This document shows, piece after piece, positions 9,188-17,426 of a stretch of DNA of 64,000 nt; position 1 is the first letter of the stretch; each line of letters starts with the position of its first letter. The stretch comes from Streptomyces sp. DH5. Its GTDB lineage: Bacteria > Actinomycetota > Actinomycetes > Streptomycetales > Streptomycetaceae. The stretch covers positions 101,634 through 165,633 of the forward strand of contig NZ_JAHWGP010000014.1 of NCBI RefSeq assembly GCF_020873915.1. Direction: 5' to 3'. The translations under genes were made by a program, and so were the position numbers. Under the pieces are notes generated by a model that was not told the origin of the DNA, searched no databases, and saw only the letters and a program-made list of their open reading frames with translations.

Positions 9188-9202
9188 GAATTCTAGAAAT
9201 TC
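9188..9202. promoter_or_regulatory. AT-rich imperfect palindrome upstream of the TetR gene
   Basis: GAATTCTAGAAATTC lies 36 bp before the TetR start in the 172-bp gap between divergent genes. It is far more AT-rich than its surroundings, and its arms (GAATT and AATTC) fit a TetR autoregulatory operator or a promoter element. The match is by eye only. Confidence 0.4.
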
Positions 9203-9237
9203 ACTCCAGAAAAACCGGAAGGTACAGCGACCGCGCG

Positions 9238-9837
9238 ATGAGCCCCAAGCAGCACCGTGGTGAGGTCACCGCCGAACAGCTCCTGGACGCGGCGCTGCGG
9301 GTCTACGGCGAGTCGGGCGAACAGGGTCTCACCGTGAGCGCGGTGACCGGGGCGAGCGGTGTCAGTCCCGGCAGCCTCTACCACCACTTCGGCAGCATGG
9401 ACGGCCTGTTGACGGCCCTGCTGATGCGCTGGCTGGAGCGGCTGCTGGTGGAGATGGTCACGGCGCTGGAGCAGTCGGACTCGGCCCGCACCGGCATCGA
9501 GACCCTCGTGCGGGCCTATCTGGCCTTCATCCGGGACCACCGCGACGCGGGCCTCCTCCTGCACTCCTCCCGCGCCGACGAGATCGGCATGCGGCAGGCG
9601 AAGCAGCTCCGCGACGCCCAGGAGGCCCGGCTCACGCCGCTCACCGCGTGGGTGAGCGGGCACGTCGCGTCGGGAGAGGTCGCGCCCCTGCCCCTGTCGC
9701 TCCTGGAGTCGCTCATCCTCGGCCCGGTGGTCGGCGTGAGCCGCCGCTGGCTGACCCTCGGTGACGTCGACCTCGACGAGGCGGCGAACGTCCTGCCGGA
9801 CCGGATCTGGCGGTCGATCAGCGCGGACGCGGGGTGA
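9238..9837 (+). CDS. TetR family transcriptional regulator
   Basis: A 199-residue TetR-type repressor. The N-terminal helix-turn-helix is clear: LLDAALRVYGESGEQGLTVSAVTGASGVSPGSLYHHFGSMDGLLTALL (residues 15-62), ending in the family's SLYHHF recognition-helix signature. The all-helical C-terminal domain is divergent, as usual for ligand-binding parts. It is divergent from the Ser/Thr kinase gene and is followed 16 bp later by a convergent gene, so its target is not obvious from operon structure; autoregulation through the AT-rich palindrome just upstream is plausible. Confidence 0.9.
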   Translation: MSPKQHRGEVTAEQLLDAALRVYGESGEQGLTVSAVTGASGVSPGSLYHHFGSMDGLLTALLMRWLERLLVEMVTALEQSDSARTGIETLVRAYLAFIRDHRDAGLLLHSSRADEIGMRQAKQLRDAQEARLTPLTAWVSGHVASGEVAPLPLSLLESLILGPVVGVSRRWLTLGDVDLDEAANVLPDRIWRSISADAG

Positions 9838-9853
9838 GCGCGGCCCGGCCGCG

Positions 9854-10774
9854 TCACTCCCCGGAGAAGATCTCCTCGGCCTTCGAGGCGGTCACGGCGC
9901 GGGCGAGCCACAGCCGGAGGACATCGGGATCGGCACAGCCCGTGACACGGCCACGCACATCCTCCGACACCTCCAGCCCACGCTGCTCCAGAACGAGCAG
10001 GACGCCCTCGGCACAGCCTTCGGTGAGGCCTTCGGCTCGGCCTTCGGTGAGGCCTTCGGCTCGGGCTTCGGCTCGGGCTTCTTCCCGGATCTCTTCGACG
10101 AGGTAGGACTTGTAGAAGGAGAGGTCCACGGCCACCAGGTTCCTCCAGAGGTGCTTGGCCGGGTGCTTGCCCAGGCCCTGTGCGGTGAATTCGACGATGG
10201 GGTCCGCGATGTCTTCGGGCACGTCCCGCAGTGCGGTGGAGAGGGCCTTCAGTATCGCATTGACGGCGGGTTCGGCGGCGTGAGTGATGGCCGCCAGGCT
10301 GGCCAGGACGAGGTCGGCGCGGGCCTCTTCCGGGTCGGTGATCACGGGCATGTTGTGCGGGCCGGCGACCACGGGACGCAGGGTGAGGGTGGGCATCTGC
10401 GGTGGCCCGCTGCTGACCGCGCGCTGGGCCCACTTCGCCGTGGCGTGGTCCTGGCAGACGACGAGGAGGGCGGTGGGCAGCCGGTACTTCGTCCACAGGT
10501 AGGCGGTGTAGTACGCCCAGCTCGCCGGCTTGTCCGGGTCCCTCTTGCCCTGGGCCTCGATGGCCAGCAGGAAGTCACCCTGCTCCGCGGTCTCGAACTT
10601 CAGCAGCGTGTCGACCCGGCGTTCGACGAGGCTGGTCTCGGTGAGGTCGGTCGGCAGGGGCGTGGCCCCGACCGGTCTGGGGAGGTCGACTCCGAGGAAG
10701 CGCGAGACCCGGCTGAACAGCCCGGGATCGTGCTGGAAGATGCGGTGCATCGCCTCGTGGGGCGGCTTGACCAT
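9854..10774 (-). CDS. Rpn/PD-(D/E)XK-like hypothetical protein
   Basis: A 306-residue protein of a type common in Streptomyces. The segment DTLLKFETAEQGDFLLAIEAQGKRD (about residues 52-76) looks like the central strand of a PD-(D/E)XK nuclease, with an ExQ end in place of ExK, as in Rpn/transposase-like families. The C terminus has a charged helical repeat, EEARAEARAEGLTEGRAEG, also common in Rpn-like proteins. ATG 10774 follows AAGGA at 8-nt spacing; an open frame continues to 10879 without a better start. Function is uncertain: recombination-linked nuclease or an inactive relative. Confidence is high that it is a gene, moderate for the family. Confidence 0.72.
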   Translation of the reverse strand: MVKPPHEAMHRIFQHDPGLFSRVSRFLGVDLPRPVGATPLPTDLTETSLVERRVDTLLKFETAEQGDFLLAIEAQGKRDPDKPASWAYYTAYLWTKYRLPTALLVVCQDHATAKWAQRAVSSGPPQMPTLTLRPVVAGPHNMPVITDPEEARADLVLASLAAITHAAEPAVNAILKALSTALRDVPEDIADPIVEFTAQGLGKHPAKHLWRNLVAVDLSFYKSYLVEEIREEARAEARAEGLTEGRAEGLTEGCAEGVLLVLEQRGLEVSEDVRGRVTGCADPDVLRLWLARAVTASKAEEIFSGE

Positions 10775-10803
10775 GGGATTCCTTGCGTTCAACCGACCAC
10801 GGC

Positions 10804-10815
10804 CGACATATGTCG
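10804..10815. promoter_or_regulatory. 12-bp perfect palindrome upstream of the Rpn-like gene
   Basis: CGACATATGTCG is a perfect palindrome centred about 35 bp upstream of the ATG at 10774, within the 126-bp gap to the next gene. It could be an operator or overlap the promoter; no regulator is assigned. Confidence 0.35.
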
Positions 10816-10900
10816 TCGGCATGTGCGTCGAACGTAGGCAGACCGAGCTCGTACGGAGACCCGAACCGGCGATGTTCACCCAGGCGGGTGATCCGCCGGG

Positions 10901-11665
10901 TCAGCGCAGGCGGGAGGAGGAGAGGATCGACAGCAGGTGGGCCGGGACCATCACCCAGGTGATGACGGCGAGGGCACCGAGCGCCCAGCGGGTCGGGTCG
11001 ATGCTGTCGGTCAGCGCGTCGGCGACGGCGGCGACGAGGAGGACGAGGGACGCCTCGATGCCGTTGGTGACGCGGTGGATCTTGAACGCGGCGGCGATGC
11101 GGCGGACCGTGGCGACGCCCTGGGAGCGGGGGCGGGTCGACTCGTCGTCGGCGACCATCAGGCCCCGGCGGGCCCGGGCGACGTCCACCAGGTCGGTGGA
11201 GGCCTTGAGCAGGACGACGCCCAGGGCGGTGGCTATGCCGACCGACAGCCAGCCGCCGAAGCCCGACTCGGCGGCCCGGTAGCCGGCGCCGGCCAGCAGG
11301 GCCGCGTCGGCGAGGTAGGCGCCGAGCCGGTCGACGTAGATGCCGGTCGCGCTGTTCTGGCCCTTCCAGCGGGCGACCTCGCCGTCGACGCAGTCGAAGA
11401 GGAGGAAGAGCTGCATGAGGATCACGGCGAGGATCGCGCCGGTCAGGCCGGGGATCATCAGTGCGGCGCCGGAGGCCACTCCGCAGACCACCATGGTCCA
11501 GGTGAGCTGGTCGGGGGTGACCGGGGTGCGGACCAGGTGGCGGGTGGTGCGCAGGGAGATCTTCCGCATGTAGAGCCGGCCGGCCCAGTGTTCGCCGTTG
11601 CGGCTCTCCATCTTGGCCTGCGGCTGGCAGACCTCCCGCAGCTCCTCCAGTGCCGGAGCACCCAT
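10901..11665 (-). CDS. CDP-alcohol phosphatidyltransferase family membrane protein
   Basis: A 254-residue integral membrane protein with the CDP-alcohol phosphotransferase signature near residue 90: DCVDGEVAR, eight residues, then GIYVD. These enzymes swap CMP from a CDP-alcohol for another alcohol, as in phospholipid or inositol-lipid synthesis. The canonical motif ends Gx3Dx3D, but here the position of the final Asp, the presumed catalytic base, is Ala (GIYVDRLGA). The same could be normal for a subfamily, so activity should not be assumed. Five to six hydrophobic segments follow. ATG 11665 follows GGGAGGAACGTC in the mRNA sense. The neighbouring deaminase relic shares no function with it. 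Confidence 0.83.
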   Translation of the reverse strand: MGAPALEELREVCQPQAKMESRNGEHWAGRLYMRKISLRTTRHLVRTPVTPDQLTWTMVVCGVASGAALMIPGLTGAILAVILMQLFLLFDCVDGEVARWKGQNSATGIYVDRLGAYLADAALLAGAGYRAAESGFGGWLSVGIATALGVVLLKASTDLVDVARARRGLMVADDESTRPRSQGVATVRRIAAAFKIHRVTNGIEASLVLLVAAVADALTDSIDPTRWALGALAVITWVMVPAHLLSILSSSRLR

Positions 11666-11782
11666 GACGTTCCTCCCAGGCCCAACTGCCGCGCGCGCGG
11701 CGATGATCGGGCCAGGGTACAGAGGGGGTGCGGCGGGTTGCCGACAGGGGACACCGGCCCTGTGGAATCGATCGATCCAGTC

Positions 11783-12163
11783 ACCGCACGCGCCGGTCCG
11801 GAAGAGGTCGGCGCCCCGTCGGCGCCGCGCTGTACGGCGCCGACGGGACCCGGCTCGGCCGGAACCGCAACCGCCGCGTGCAGGACGGCGCCCCGTCGGC
11901 GCACGCGGAGACCGCCACCTTCTCCGCGGCGGGACGGCAGCGGCCGTACGGCGATGGTGACGGCCCTGTCCCCGTGCTGGTACCGCTCGGGGCTCGTCCG
12001 GCGGTTCGGCGTCTTCCGGATGGTGATCGGCGAGGCGGTCACCATCCGCGGCGGGGGCGACTGGCCGGCCGACCACGGCGTGGAGACCGTGCTGCTGGAC
12101 GATCCGGAGCGCGCCGCGATGACGCGGGGGTTCGCCGCGCGTCATCCACAGCTGCGGAGCTAG
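11783..12163 (+). pseudogene. decayed yeast-type cytosine deaminase
   Basis: Joining two frames gives a recognisable yeast-type cytosine deaminase: ARAGPEEVGAP (frame 2), then VGAALYGADGTRLGRNRNRRVQDG and HAETATF with the zinc-site HAE (frame 1), then TMVTALSPCWYRSGLVRRFG and GVETVLLDDPERAAM (frame 2 again). At least two frameshifts are needed; one looks like a single missing C in the run before VGAAL. The second zinc cysteine of the family's PCxxC is Arg here. The N terminus is short as well. I call it a pseudogene in a convergent gap between two minus-strand genes. It would have deaminated cytosine to uracil for pyrimidine salvage. Confidence 0.72.
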
Positions 12164-12187
12164 GGCATCGGGGACCGGGGAGCCCGG

Positions 12188-13108
12188 TCACGGCCGTTGC
12201 CCCCGCTTGTCCACCACCGCCCGCTCCAGGACGGCGAAGCGGCCGGTCACCTCGCCCTTCTCGAAGCCCCAGGGCAGGTCCTCGACGGCCACCTCGCGCT
12301 CGCCCAGGAACTCCTTGGTCTTCTTGTCGAAGATCAGCTCGACGCGTTCCCCGTCGTCGACCCGGGCGACCGCGATCCCGTGCCGGCCCACCGCGTCGAC
12401 CGCGTCGTCGACGACGAAGACGCCGCGGATCTTCGCCGCGGCCCGGTAGAGCGCGGCGGCCTGCTCGGGCGGCATCAGGGACTCTCGCGCGAGGTCGCCG
12501 ACGAGGACGAAGTTGGCCTCGTCCTTGCTGCCGCTGCCCTCGCTGACCCGGTTCAGCCACGCGTACATCTGGTCCGGATCGGTGGGGAGGGTCTGGAGGT
12601 GGCGGTAGCTGGTGTTGGACGGGATGCCGGGCGTCTCCTTCTCCAGCGGTTCGTGGTCGGCCCGGTCGTAGGGGGCGTGCAGCATGCCCTCCTGGGAGCC
12701 GTCCACCGACAGCCAGACCTCACGCTGGTGGACGGGCTGAAGCTTCGCCGGGACGTCGTCGCCCATCTGCAGGGTCCAGCCGCCCTTGCTCTTGATGTAC
12801 ACGAACTGGTCGTCCCTGACGCCGGTCGGTGCTTCCGCCCGCTCCGCCGCCAGCGCGATGTCCTCCAGCAGGGCCACGGCCTCCTTCGACGCGACCGGTG
12901 CGGGCTCACCGGACGGTACGGCGACGGTGAGGGTGGCGACCACGGCCACAGCAGCGGCAGCCACCAGAGCGGGACGCCTCCACCTGGACGGGTTCGGGGC
13001 GGAAGCGGTGGGGGCGGTGCGCCGGATCTCGGTCATCAGATGCTCCTTGAGGAGTCGGTGACGGGCCGGCGGAAGGTCTCTCTCCGGGAGTTCGGGGAGC
13101 TGGTTCAT
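12188..13108 (-). CDS. CU044_5270 family membrane protein, partner of ECF sigma factor
   Basis: A 306-residue protein with a cytoplasmic N-terminal stretch (about 45 residues), one transmembrane helix (ALVAAAAVAVVATLTVAV) and a long extracytoplasmic domain. This layout and the segment sequences match the CU044_5270 family, which is repeatedly encoded right after an ECF sigma factor. Its ATG overlaps the stop of the sigma gene (ATGA), so the two are co-translated. A role as anti-sigma factor or sensor is inferred from context; no zinc-binding anti-sigma motif is visible in the N-terminal part. Confidence 0.85.
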   Translation of the reverse strand: MNQLPELPERDLPPARHRLLKEHLMTEIRRTAPTASAPNPSRWRRPALVAAAAVAVVATLTVAVPSGEPAPVASKEAVALLEDIALAAERAEAPTGVRDDQFVYIKSKGGWTLQMGDDVPAKLQPVHQREVWLSVDGSQEGMLHAPYDRADHEPLEKETPGIPSNTSYRHLQTLPTDPDQMYAWLNRVSEGSGSKDEANFVLVGDLARESLMPPEQAAALYRAAAKIRGVFVVDDAVDAVGRHGIAVARVDDGERVELIFDKKTKEFLGEREVAVEDLPWGFEKGEVTGRFAVLERAVVDKRGQRP

Positions 13109-13719
13109 CGGTTTCCCTCCCTCAGGGGCCCGACCGCGGTGATGCGGTCACCTCTCATCTGTCCGCAGGATGCGGGGGGTTCCTGGTTTTTGAGATGTTT
13201 CGCGAGTTTCGTCCGGGCGCGGGAGAGCCGGGACCGTACGGTGCCGACGGGGACGCCGAGCGCCTCCGCAGCGGCGGCGTAGTCCAGACCCGACCACACG
13301 CACAGCGCCAATACCTCGCGTTCGGGGCGGCGTAGTTCGGCCAGGGCGGTGTGGACGAGGGCCAGCTGCGCCGCGTCGTCCAGGCGGCCGGCGACCTCGT
13401 CGGCGAAGTCCCGCACCGTCTCGTCGCGAGGCAGACGGGCGACCGCGGCGGCATGCCGCCGGGCGGCGCGGCGGGTGTTGCGGACGACGTTGGTGGCGAT
13501 GCCCAGCAGCCAGGGCCGCAGCGAGCCGCCCTCCTCGTCGAGCCGTGCGCGCAGCCGCCAGGCGTCCAGGAAGGTCAGGGAAACCGCCTCCTCGGCGGCC
13601 GTCCAGTCGCCGGTGAGCCGGTAGGCATGGTTGTAGACGGAACGCGCGTACGCGTCGAAGAGGTCGCCGAAGGCGTCGTGGTCCCCCGCGCGGATGCGTC
13701 TCCGCAGATTCGTGTCCAC
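13105..13719 (-). CDS. ECF RNA polymerase sigma factor
   Basis: A 204-residue sigma-70 family protein with region 2 (DAFGDLFDAYARSVYNHAYRLTGDWTAAEEAVSLTFLDAWR, residues 14-54, core-binding and -10 recognition) and region 4 (LRRPEREVLALCVWSGLDYAAAAEALGVPVGTVRSRLSRARTKL, about residues 128-171, -35 recognition). Region 3 is absent, as expected for the ECF type. It starts the two-gene unit with the CU044_5270 partner. The gene faces away from the terminator of the cytochrome c operon 22 bp upstream. Stimulus unknown. Confidence 0.93.
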   Translation of the reverse strand: MDTNLRRRIRAGDHDAFGDLFDAYARSVYNHAYRLTGDWTAAEEAVSLTFLDAWRLRARLDEEGGSLRPWLLGIATNVVRNTRRAARRHAAAVARLPRDETVRDFADEVAGRLDDAAQLALVHTALAELRRPEREVLALCVWSGLDYAAAAEALGVPVGTVRSRLSRARTKLAKHLKNQEPPASCGQMRGDRITAVGPLREGNR

Positions 13720-13740
13720 GTCCTTCTGCCTGTCCGGACG

Positions 13741-13787
13741 ACGAAGGCCGGTTCCCGTGACTCAGGTCACAGGGAACCGGCCTTCGT
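13741..13787. terminator. strong hairpin at the end of the cytochrome c operon
   Basis: A perfect 16-bp stem (ACGAAGGCCGGTTCCC with its complement) encloses a smaller GTGAC/GTCAC stem. It sits 12 bp past the ccsB stop on the minus strand, so it should end the resA-ccdA-resB-ccsB transcript and insulate the sigma gene. Confidence 0.82.
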
Positions 13788-13798
13788 GGCGCGTGGGT

Positions 13799-14911
13799 TC
13801 AGAACCCGACGGACCCCAGCGCGCCCAGGCCCACGTCCGCGTAGGAGTGCTTGCCGGAGACGAAGATGTTGACGCCGTAGTAGTTGAACAGCCAGCAGCC
13901 GAACGCCGCCAGGGCGAGGTAGGCGGCCTTGCGGCCCTTCCAGCCGGCGGTGGCGCGGGCGTGCAGGTAGCCGGCGTAGGCGACCCAGGTGATGAAGGAC
14001 CAGGTCTCCTTGGGGTCCCAGCCCCAGTAGCGGCCCCACGCGTCGCCCGCCCAGATCGCGCCCGCGATGATCGTGAACGTCCACAGCGGGAACACGGCCG
14101 CGTTGACCCGGTAGGCGAACTTGTCCAGGGAGGCCGCGGCGGGCAGCCGCTCCAGGAACGAGGTCGCGAAGCTGCCCGGCTTGCCGCCGTTCGCCAGCTT
14201 GTTCTCGTACGAGTCCTTGAACAGGTACATCACCGTGGCGAACGCGCCGACGTAGAACACCGCGCCGCACAGGATCGCCGTGGAGACGTGGATGTACAGC
14301 CAGTACGAGTGGAGGGCGGGAACGAGCTGGTCGCTCTCGGTGTACAGCACGGTGACGGCGAGACCGAGGTCGAGGAGGACCGACGTGGTGAGGAACAGGC
14401 CGAGCCAGCGGACGTTCTTCTTCAGCGCGAGGAGCAGCAGGTAGACGCCGACCGCGGTGGTGGAGAACGTGATGTTGAACTCGTACATGTTGCCCCACGG
14501 CGCCCGCTCCACGGACAGCGCGCGGGTGAGCACGCCGCCGAAGGCGAGGGCGAAGGCGAGCACGGTGAGGGAGATGGCGATCCGCCCGTAGAGGTCGCCC
14601 TTCTCGTCCCCGCCGTGCGCTCCCGGCCCGTCGGGCACGTCGCGCGAGCCGGTCGCGGCGCGGACGACGACCTTCGGCCGCTCCAGCACCGCGGTGCCGC
14701 CGGCCTGCTTCACGGTGACGGCCGGTCCGGCCGTCTTCGCCGCCGCCCGGGGGGTCAGGGCCGCGGCCGTGCGGGCGACCTTGCTGCGGCTGCCCAGGAG
14801 CCATTCGGCGATGTACGCGAAGAAGGCGAGGGTGTAGACCGCCATCGCGGAGTAGATCAGCACGTTGCTGATCTCCGCGAGGCTCTCGTTGGTCGCGGCG
14901 GCGAGAGTCAC
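13799..14911 (-). CDS. ccsB: cytochrome c maturation protein CcsB/ResC (CcsA-like heme handler)
   Basis: System II cytochrome c synthetase subunit of 370 residues with about eight membrane helices. The heme-binding WWD region reads AWGRYWGWDPKETWSF (about residues 280-296), and a conserved GVNIFVSGKHSY lies near the C terminus. With ResB it carries heme across the membrane and attaches it to CxxCH apocytochromes. Actinobacterial annotation calls this ccsB; it is ResC/CcsA-like by family. GTG 14911 overlaps the resB stop (GTGA), showing translational coupling. A hydrophilic insert (about residues 40-105) separates the first helix from the rest. Confidence 0.93.
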   Translation of the reverse strand: MTLAAATNESLAEISNVLIYSAMAVYTLAFFAYIAEWLLGSRSKVARTAAALTPRAAAKTAGPAVTVKQAGGTAVLERPKVVVRAATGSRDVPDGPGAHGGDEKGDLYGRIAISLTVLAFALAFGGVLTRALSVERAPWGNMYEFNITFSTTAVGVYLLLLALKKNVRWLGLFLTTSVLLDLGLAVTVLYTESDQLVPALHSYWLYIHVSTAILCGAVFYVGAFATVMYLFKDSYENKLANGGKPGSFATSFLERLPAAASLDKFAYRVNAAVFPLWTFTIIAGAIWAGDAWGRYWGWDPKETWSFITWVAYAGYLHARATAGWKGRKAAYLALAAFGCWLFNYYGVNIFVSGKHSYADVGLGALGSVGF

Positions 14912-16647
14912 TGCTGCTCAGCCCCTTCGGCAGGCACGGCTTGGGAATCGGATGATGCGGATGTCTCGGCGGACGTCCCGTCCGGGTCGGGGTCCGGCAC
15001 GCCCGGGGCCTCGTCGTAGAGGAGCCCGGCGAGTTCGCCGAGCTCCTCCGGCAGCTTCGCGGACTCGCTGCGGCCGAGGCCCGCCATCTCGACGACGGTC
15101 ACCCCGTCGGGGCCCTCCACGGCGCGCACCCACACGCGCCGGCGCTGGATGAACAGGGAGCCGGCGAGTCCGGCGATCGCGACGACGGAACCGCCGAGGG
15201 CCCAGCCGCCGCCCGGTTCCTGGACGATCTGGTAGCCGGCCCACTCCCTGATGTCCTTCTCGAAGGTGACGGAGCCGGCGCCGTTCGGGAGCGTCATGGT
15301 CTCGCCGGGCATGAGCAGCTGCTTGAACAGCTCGCCGTCGGCGTCCTTGAACTCCTTCATCTTGGTCTTGTCCATCTGGTACACGCTCTGCGGAATGCCG
15401 GAGTCGGCCTTCAGGTCGCCGTGGTAGGCGGACAGGGCGAGCACCGGATAGTCCAGCGCGGGGAACTGGGACAGCATCGTGCCGCTGGCGGAGCCGCCGA
15501 AGGTGGGCACGAAGAAGGCGTTGAAGCCGAGCTGTTCCTTCTTGCCCTCCGGGTTGCGGTAGCCGTCCAGGACCTTGACCACGCCGGAGGAGGTGACGTT
15601 GGCGTCGAGCGGCAGCAGCGGCACGGCGTCCTGGTAGACGATCTCGCCCTTGCCGTCGCGGACGGTCACGACGGGCGCGTAGCCGTGGCTGACGAGGTAG
15701 ACCTTGGCGTCGCCGATCTCCAGGGGCTTGTTCACCTTGACGAGGGCCTTCTTCTCCTCGCCGTCGGCTCCCTCGGTGTAGGTGAGCTCCGTCTCGTACG
15801 TGCGCGGGGTGCCCTTGTTGGGGCCGGTGCGCTCGTAGGTGCCGGTGAACTCCTCGACCTCGAAGCTGAACGGCTCCAGGTCCTCGTCGGCGAACAGGCT
15901 GCCGGACTTGAAGTCGTCGTACTGCGTGAGCGTGTTGGCGAAGCCGTCGCCTTCGACGATCAGTTTGTTGCCCTCGGACTTGAAGAGCTGGCCCCAGGCG
16001 AAGGCGATCAGCATCACGATCAGCGCGATGTGGAAGAGCAGGTTGCCGACCTCGCGCAGGTAGCCCTTCTCGGCGGCGACGGCGTCACCGACGGCGTGGG
16101 CGCGGAAGCGGCGCTTCTTCAGCAGGGCGAGGGCGCTCTCGCGGACCTGCTCGGGCGTGGCCCCGGTGCGCCAGGTGGTGTGGGCGGGCAGCCGGGTCAG
16201 GCGCCGGGGGGCGCCCGGCGGGCGGCCGCGCAGCTGGCCCACGAACTGCCAGGTGCGGGGCACGATGCAGCCGATGAGGGAGATGAACAGCAGGATGTAG
16301 ATCGCGGAGAACCACACCGAGCTGTAGACGTTGAACAGGCCGAGCTTGTCGTAGATCGGCGCGAGGATGTCGTGCTGCTCGCGGAAGTCGGCGACCTTGG
16401 TCTCGTCGATGCCGGTCTGCGGGATGAGCGAGCCGGGGATCGCGCCGAGGGACAGCAGCAGGAGCAGCAGCAGCGCGACCCGCATGGAGGTGAGCTGCCG
16501 CCAGAACCAGCGGGCCCAGCCGATGACGCCCAGGGAGGGCAGGTTCGGCGGCTCCTCCCTGGGCGCGGTGGACAGCTGGGAGCCGGCGGCGCCCAGGTCC
16601 TGGTCGTCACCGGTCTTCGGGGTGTCGTCCGTCGTGGTGTCGCTCAT
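14908..16647 (-). CDS. resB: cytochrome c biogenesis protein ResB
   Basis: ResB (579 aa) is the partner of CcsB/ResC in System II cytochrome c maturation. It has three N-terminal membrane helices (including MRVALLLLLLLSLGAIPGSLIPQ and YILLFISLIGCIVPRTW), a large external domain of about 300 residues and a last helix near residue 500. LFHIALIVMLIAFAWGQ is the third helix, with a conserved His. The start ATG at 16647 follows the ccdA stop by 4 bp. Upstream, residues 1-45 are hydrophilic, and the tail after the last helix is acidic and cytoplasmic. Confidence 0.94.
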   Translation of the reverse strand: MSDTTTDDTPKTGDDQDLGAAGSQLSTAPREEPPNLPSLGVIGWARWFWRQLTSMRVALLLLLLLSLGAIPGSLIPQTGIDETKVADFREQHDILAPIYDKLGLFNVYSSVWFSAIYILLFISLIGCIVPRTWQFVGQLRGRPPGAPRRLTRLPAHTTWRTGATPEQVRESALALLKKRRFRAHAVGDAVAAEKGYLREVGNLLFHIALIVMLIAFAWGQLFKSEGNKLIVEGDGFANTLTQYDDFKSGSLFADEDLEPFSFEVEEFTGTYERTGPNKGTPRTYETELTYTEGADGEEKKALVKVNKPLEIGDAKVYLVSHGYAPVVTVRDGKGEIVYQDAVPLLPLDANVTSSGVVKVLDGYRNPEGKKEQLGFNAFFVPTFGGSASGTMLSQFPALDYPVLALSAYHGDLKADSGIPQSVYQMDKTKMKEFKDADGELFKQLLMPGETMTLPNGAGSVTFEKDIREWAGYQIVQEPGGGWALGGSVVAIAGLAGSLFIQRRRVWVRAVEGPDGVTVVEMAGLGRSESAKLPEELGELAGLLYDEAPGVPDPDPDGTSAETSASSDSQAVPAEGAEQQ

Positions 16648-16651
16648 CGGG

Positions 16652-17425
16652 TCAGATCCCCACCGTGAAGCCGTTGGACCAGGTCTGCATCTCCGCCACG
16701 AGGGCGTCCCACGCGCCGGTCAGCAGCAGCACACCGGTCACGATCATCATCGTGCCGCCGATGCGCATCACCCAGACGTAGTGCCGCTTGACCCAGTCGA
16801 AGGCGCCGAGCGCCTTGCGGAAGGCGACGGCGGCGAGCACGAAGGGGACACCCAGCCCCAGACAGTACGCGACGGTCAGTATCGCGCCGCGTCCGGCGCT
16901 CTCCTGCTGGGCGGAGAGGGTGAGCACGGAGGCGAGGGTGGGGCCGATGCAGGGGGTCCAGCCGATGCCGAACAGGGCGCCGAGGAGGGGCGCGCCCGCC
17001 AGTCCGGCCGCGGGCCGCTTGTGGAAGCGGAACTCGCGCTGGGTGAGCCAGGGCATCAGGCCCATGAAGAAGACGCCCATGAGGATCATGAGGACGCCGA
17101 GCACCTTCGTCAGGACGTCCGACTGTTCCTGGAGTGTCTGTCCGAAGTAGCCGAAGAAGGCGCCGCCCGAGACGAACACGACGGTGAAGCCGGCGACGAA
17201 CAGGGCGGCGCCGGCGACCATCCGTCCGCGCCGGGCCTCGGCCAGGTCGGTGCCGGAGACACCGGTGACGTAGGAGAGGTAGCCGGGGACGAGCGGCAGT
17301 ACGCAGGGCGAGAAGAAGGAGACGAGCCCGCCGAGTACGGCGATGGGCAGGGCGACCAGCAGGGCGCCGTTGAGCACGGTGCCGTTGTAGCCCGTCTCGG
17401 CGGCGAGGGTGTGGAGGGCCGTCAC
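16652..17425 (-). CDS. ccdA: CcdA/DsbD-type thiol electron transporter for cytochrome c maturation
   Basis: A 257-residue six-helix membrane protein of the CcdA family. The conserved reactive cysteines are visible: FFSPCVLPLVPGYLSY (first helix region) and GIGWTPCIGPTLASVL (about residue 140). It moves reducing equivalents from cytosolic thioredoxin to ResA outside the membrane. The GTG start at 17425 follows the resA stop by one base, so the operon order resA-ccdA-resB-ccsB is continuous. Length is normal. Confidence 0.94.
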   Translation of the reverse strand: MTALHTLAAETGYNGTVLNGALLVALPIAVLGGLVSFFSPCVLPLVPGYLSYVTGVSGTDLAEARRGRMVAGAALFVAGFTVVFVSGGAFFGYFGQTLQEQSDVLTKVLGVLMILMGVFFMGLMPWLTQREFRFHKRPAAGLAGAPLLGALFGIGWTPCIGPTLASVLTLSAQQESAGRGAILTVAYCLGLGVPFVLAAVAFRKALGAFDWVKRHYVWVMRIGGTMMIVTGVLLLTGAWDALVAEMQTWSNGFTVGI

Positions 17426-17426
17426 G

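Noticed and set aside
11458-12045. Minus-strand open frame over the cytosine deaminase relic
   Set aside because: It overlaps the start of the CDP-alcohol enzyme in another frame and has no recognisable sequence, whereas the plus strand carries a clear deaminase.
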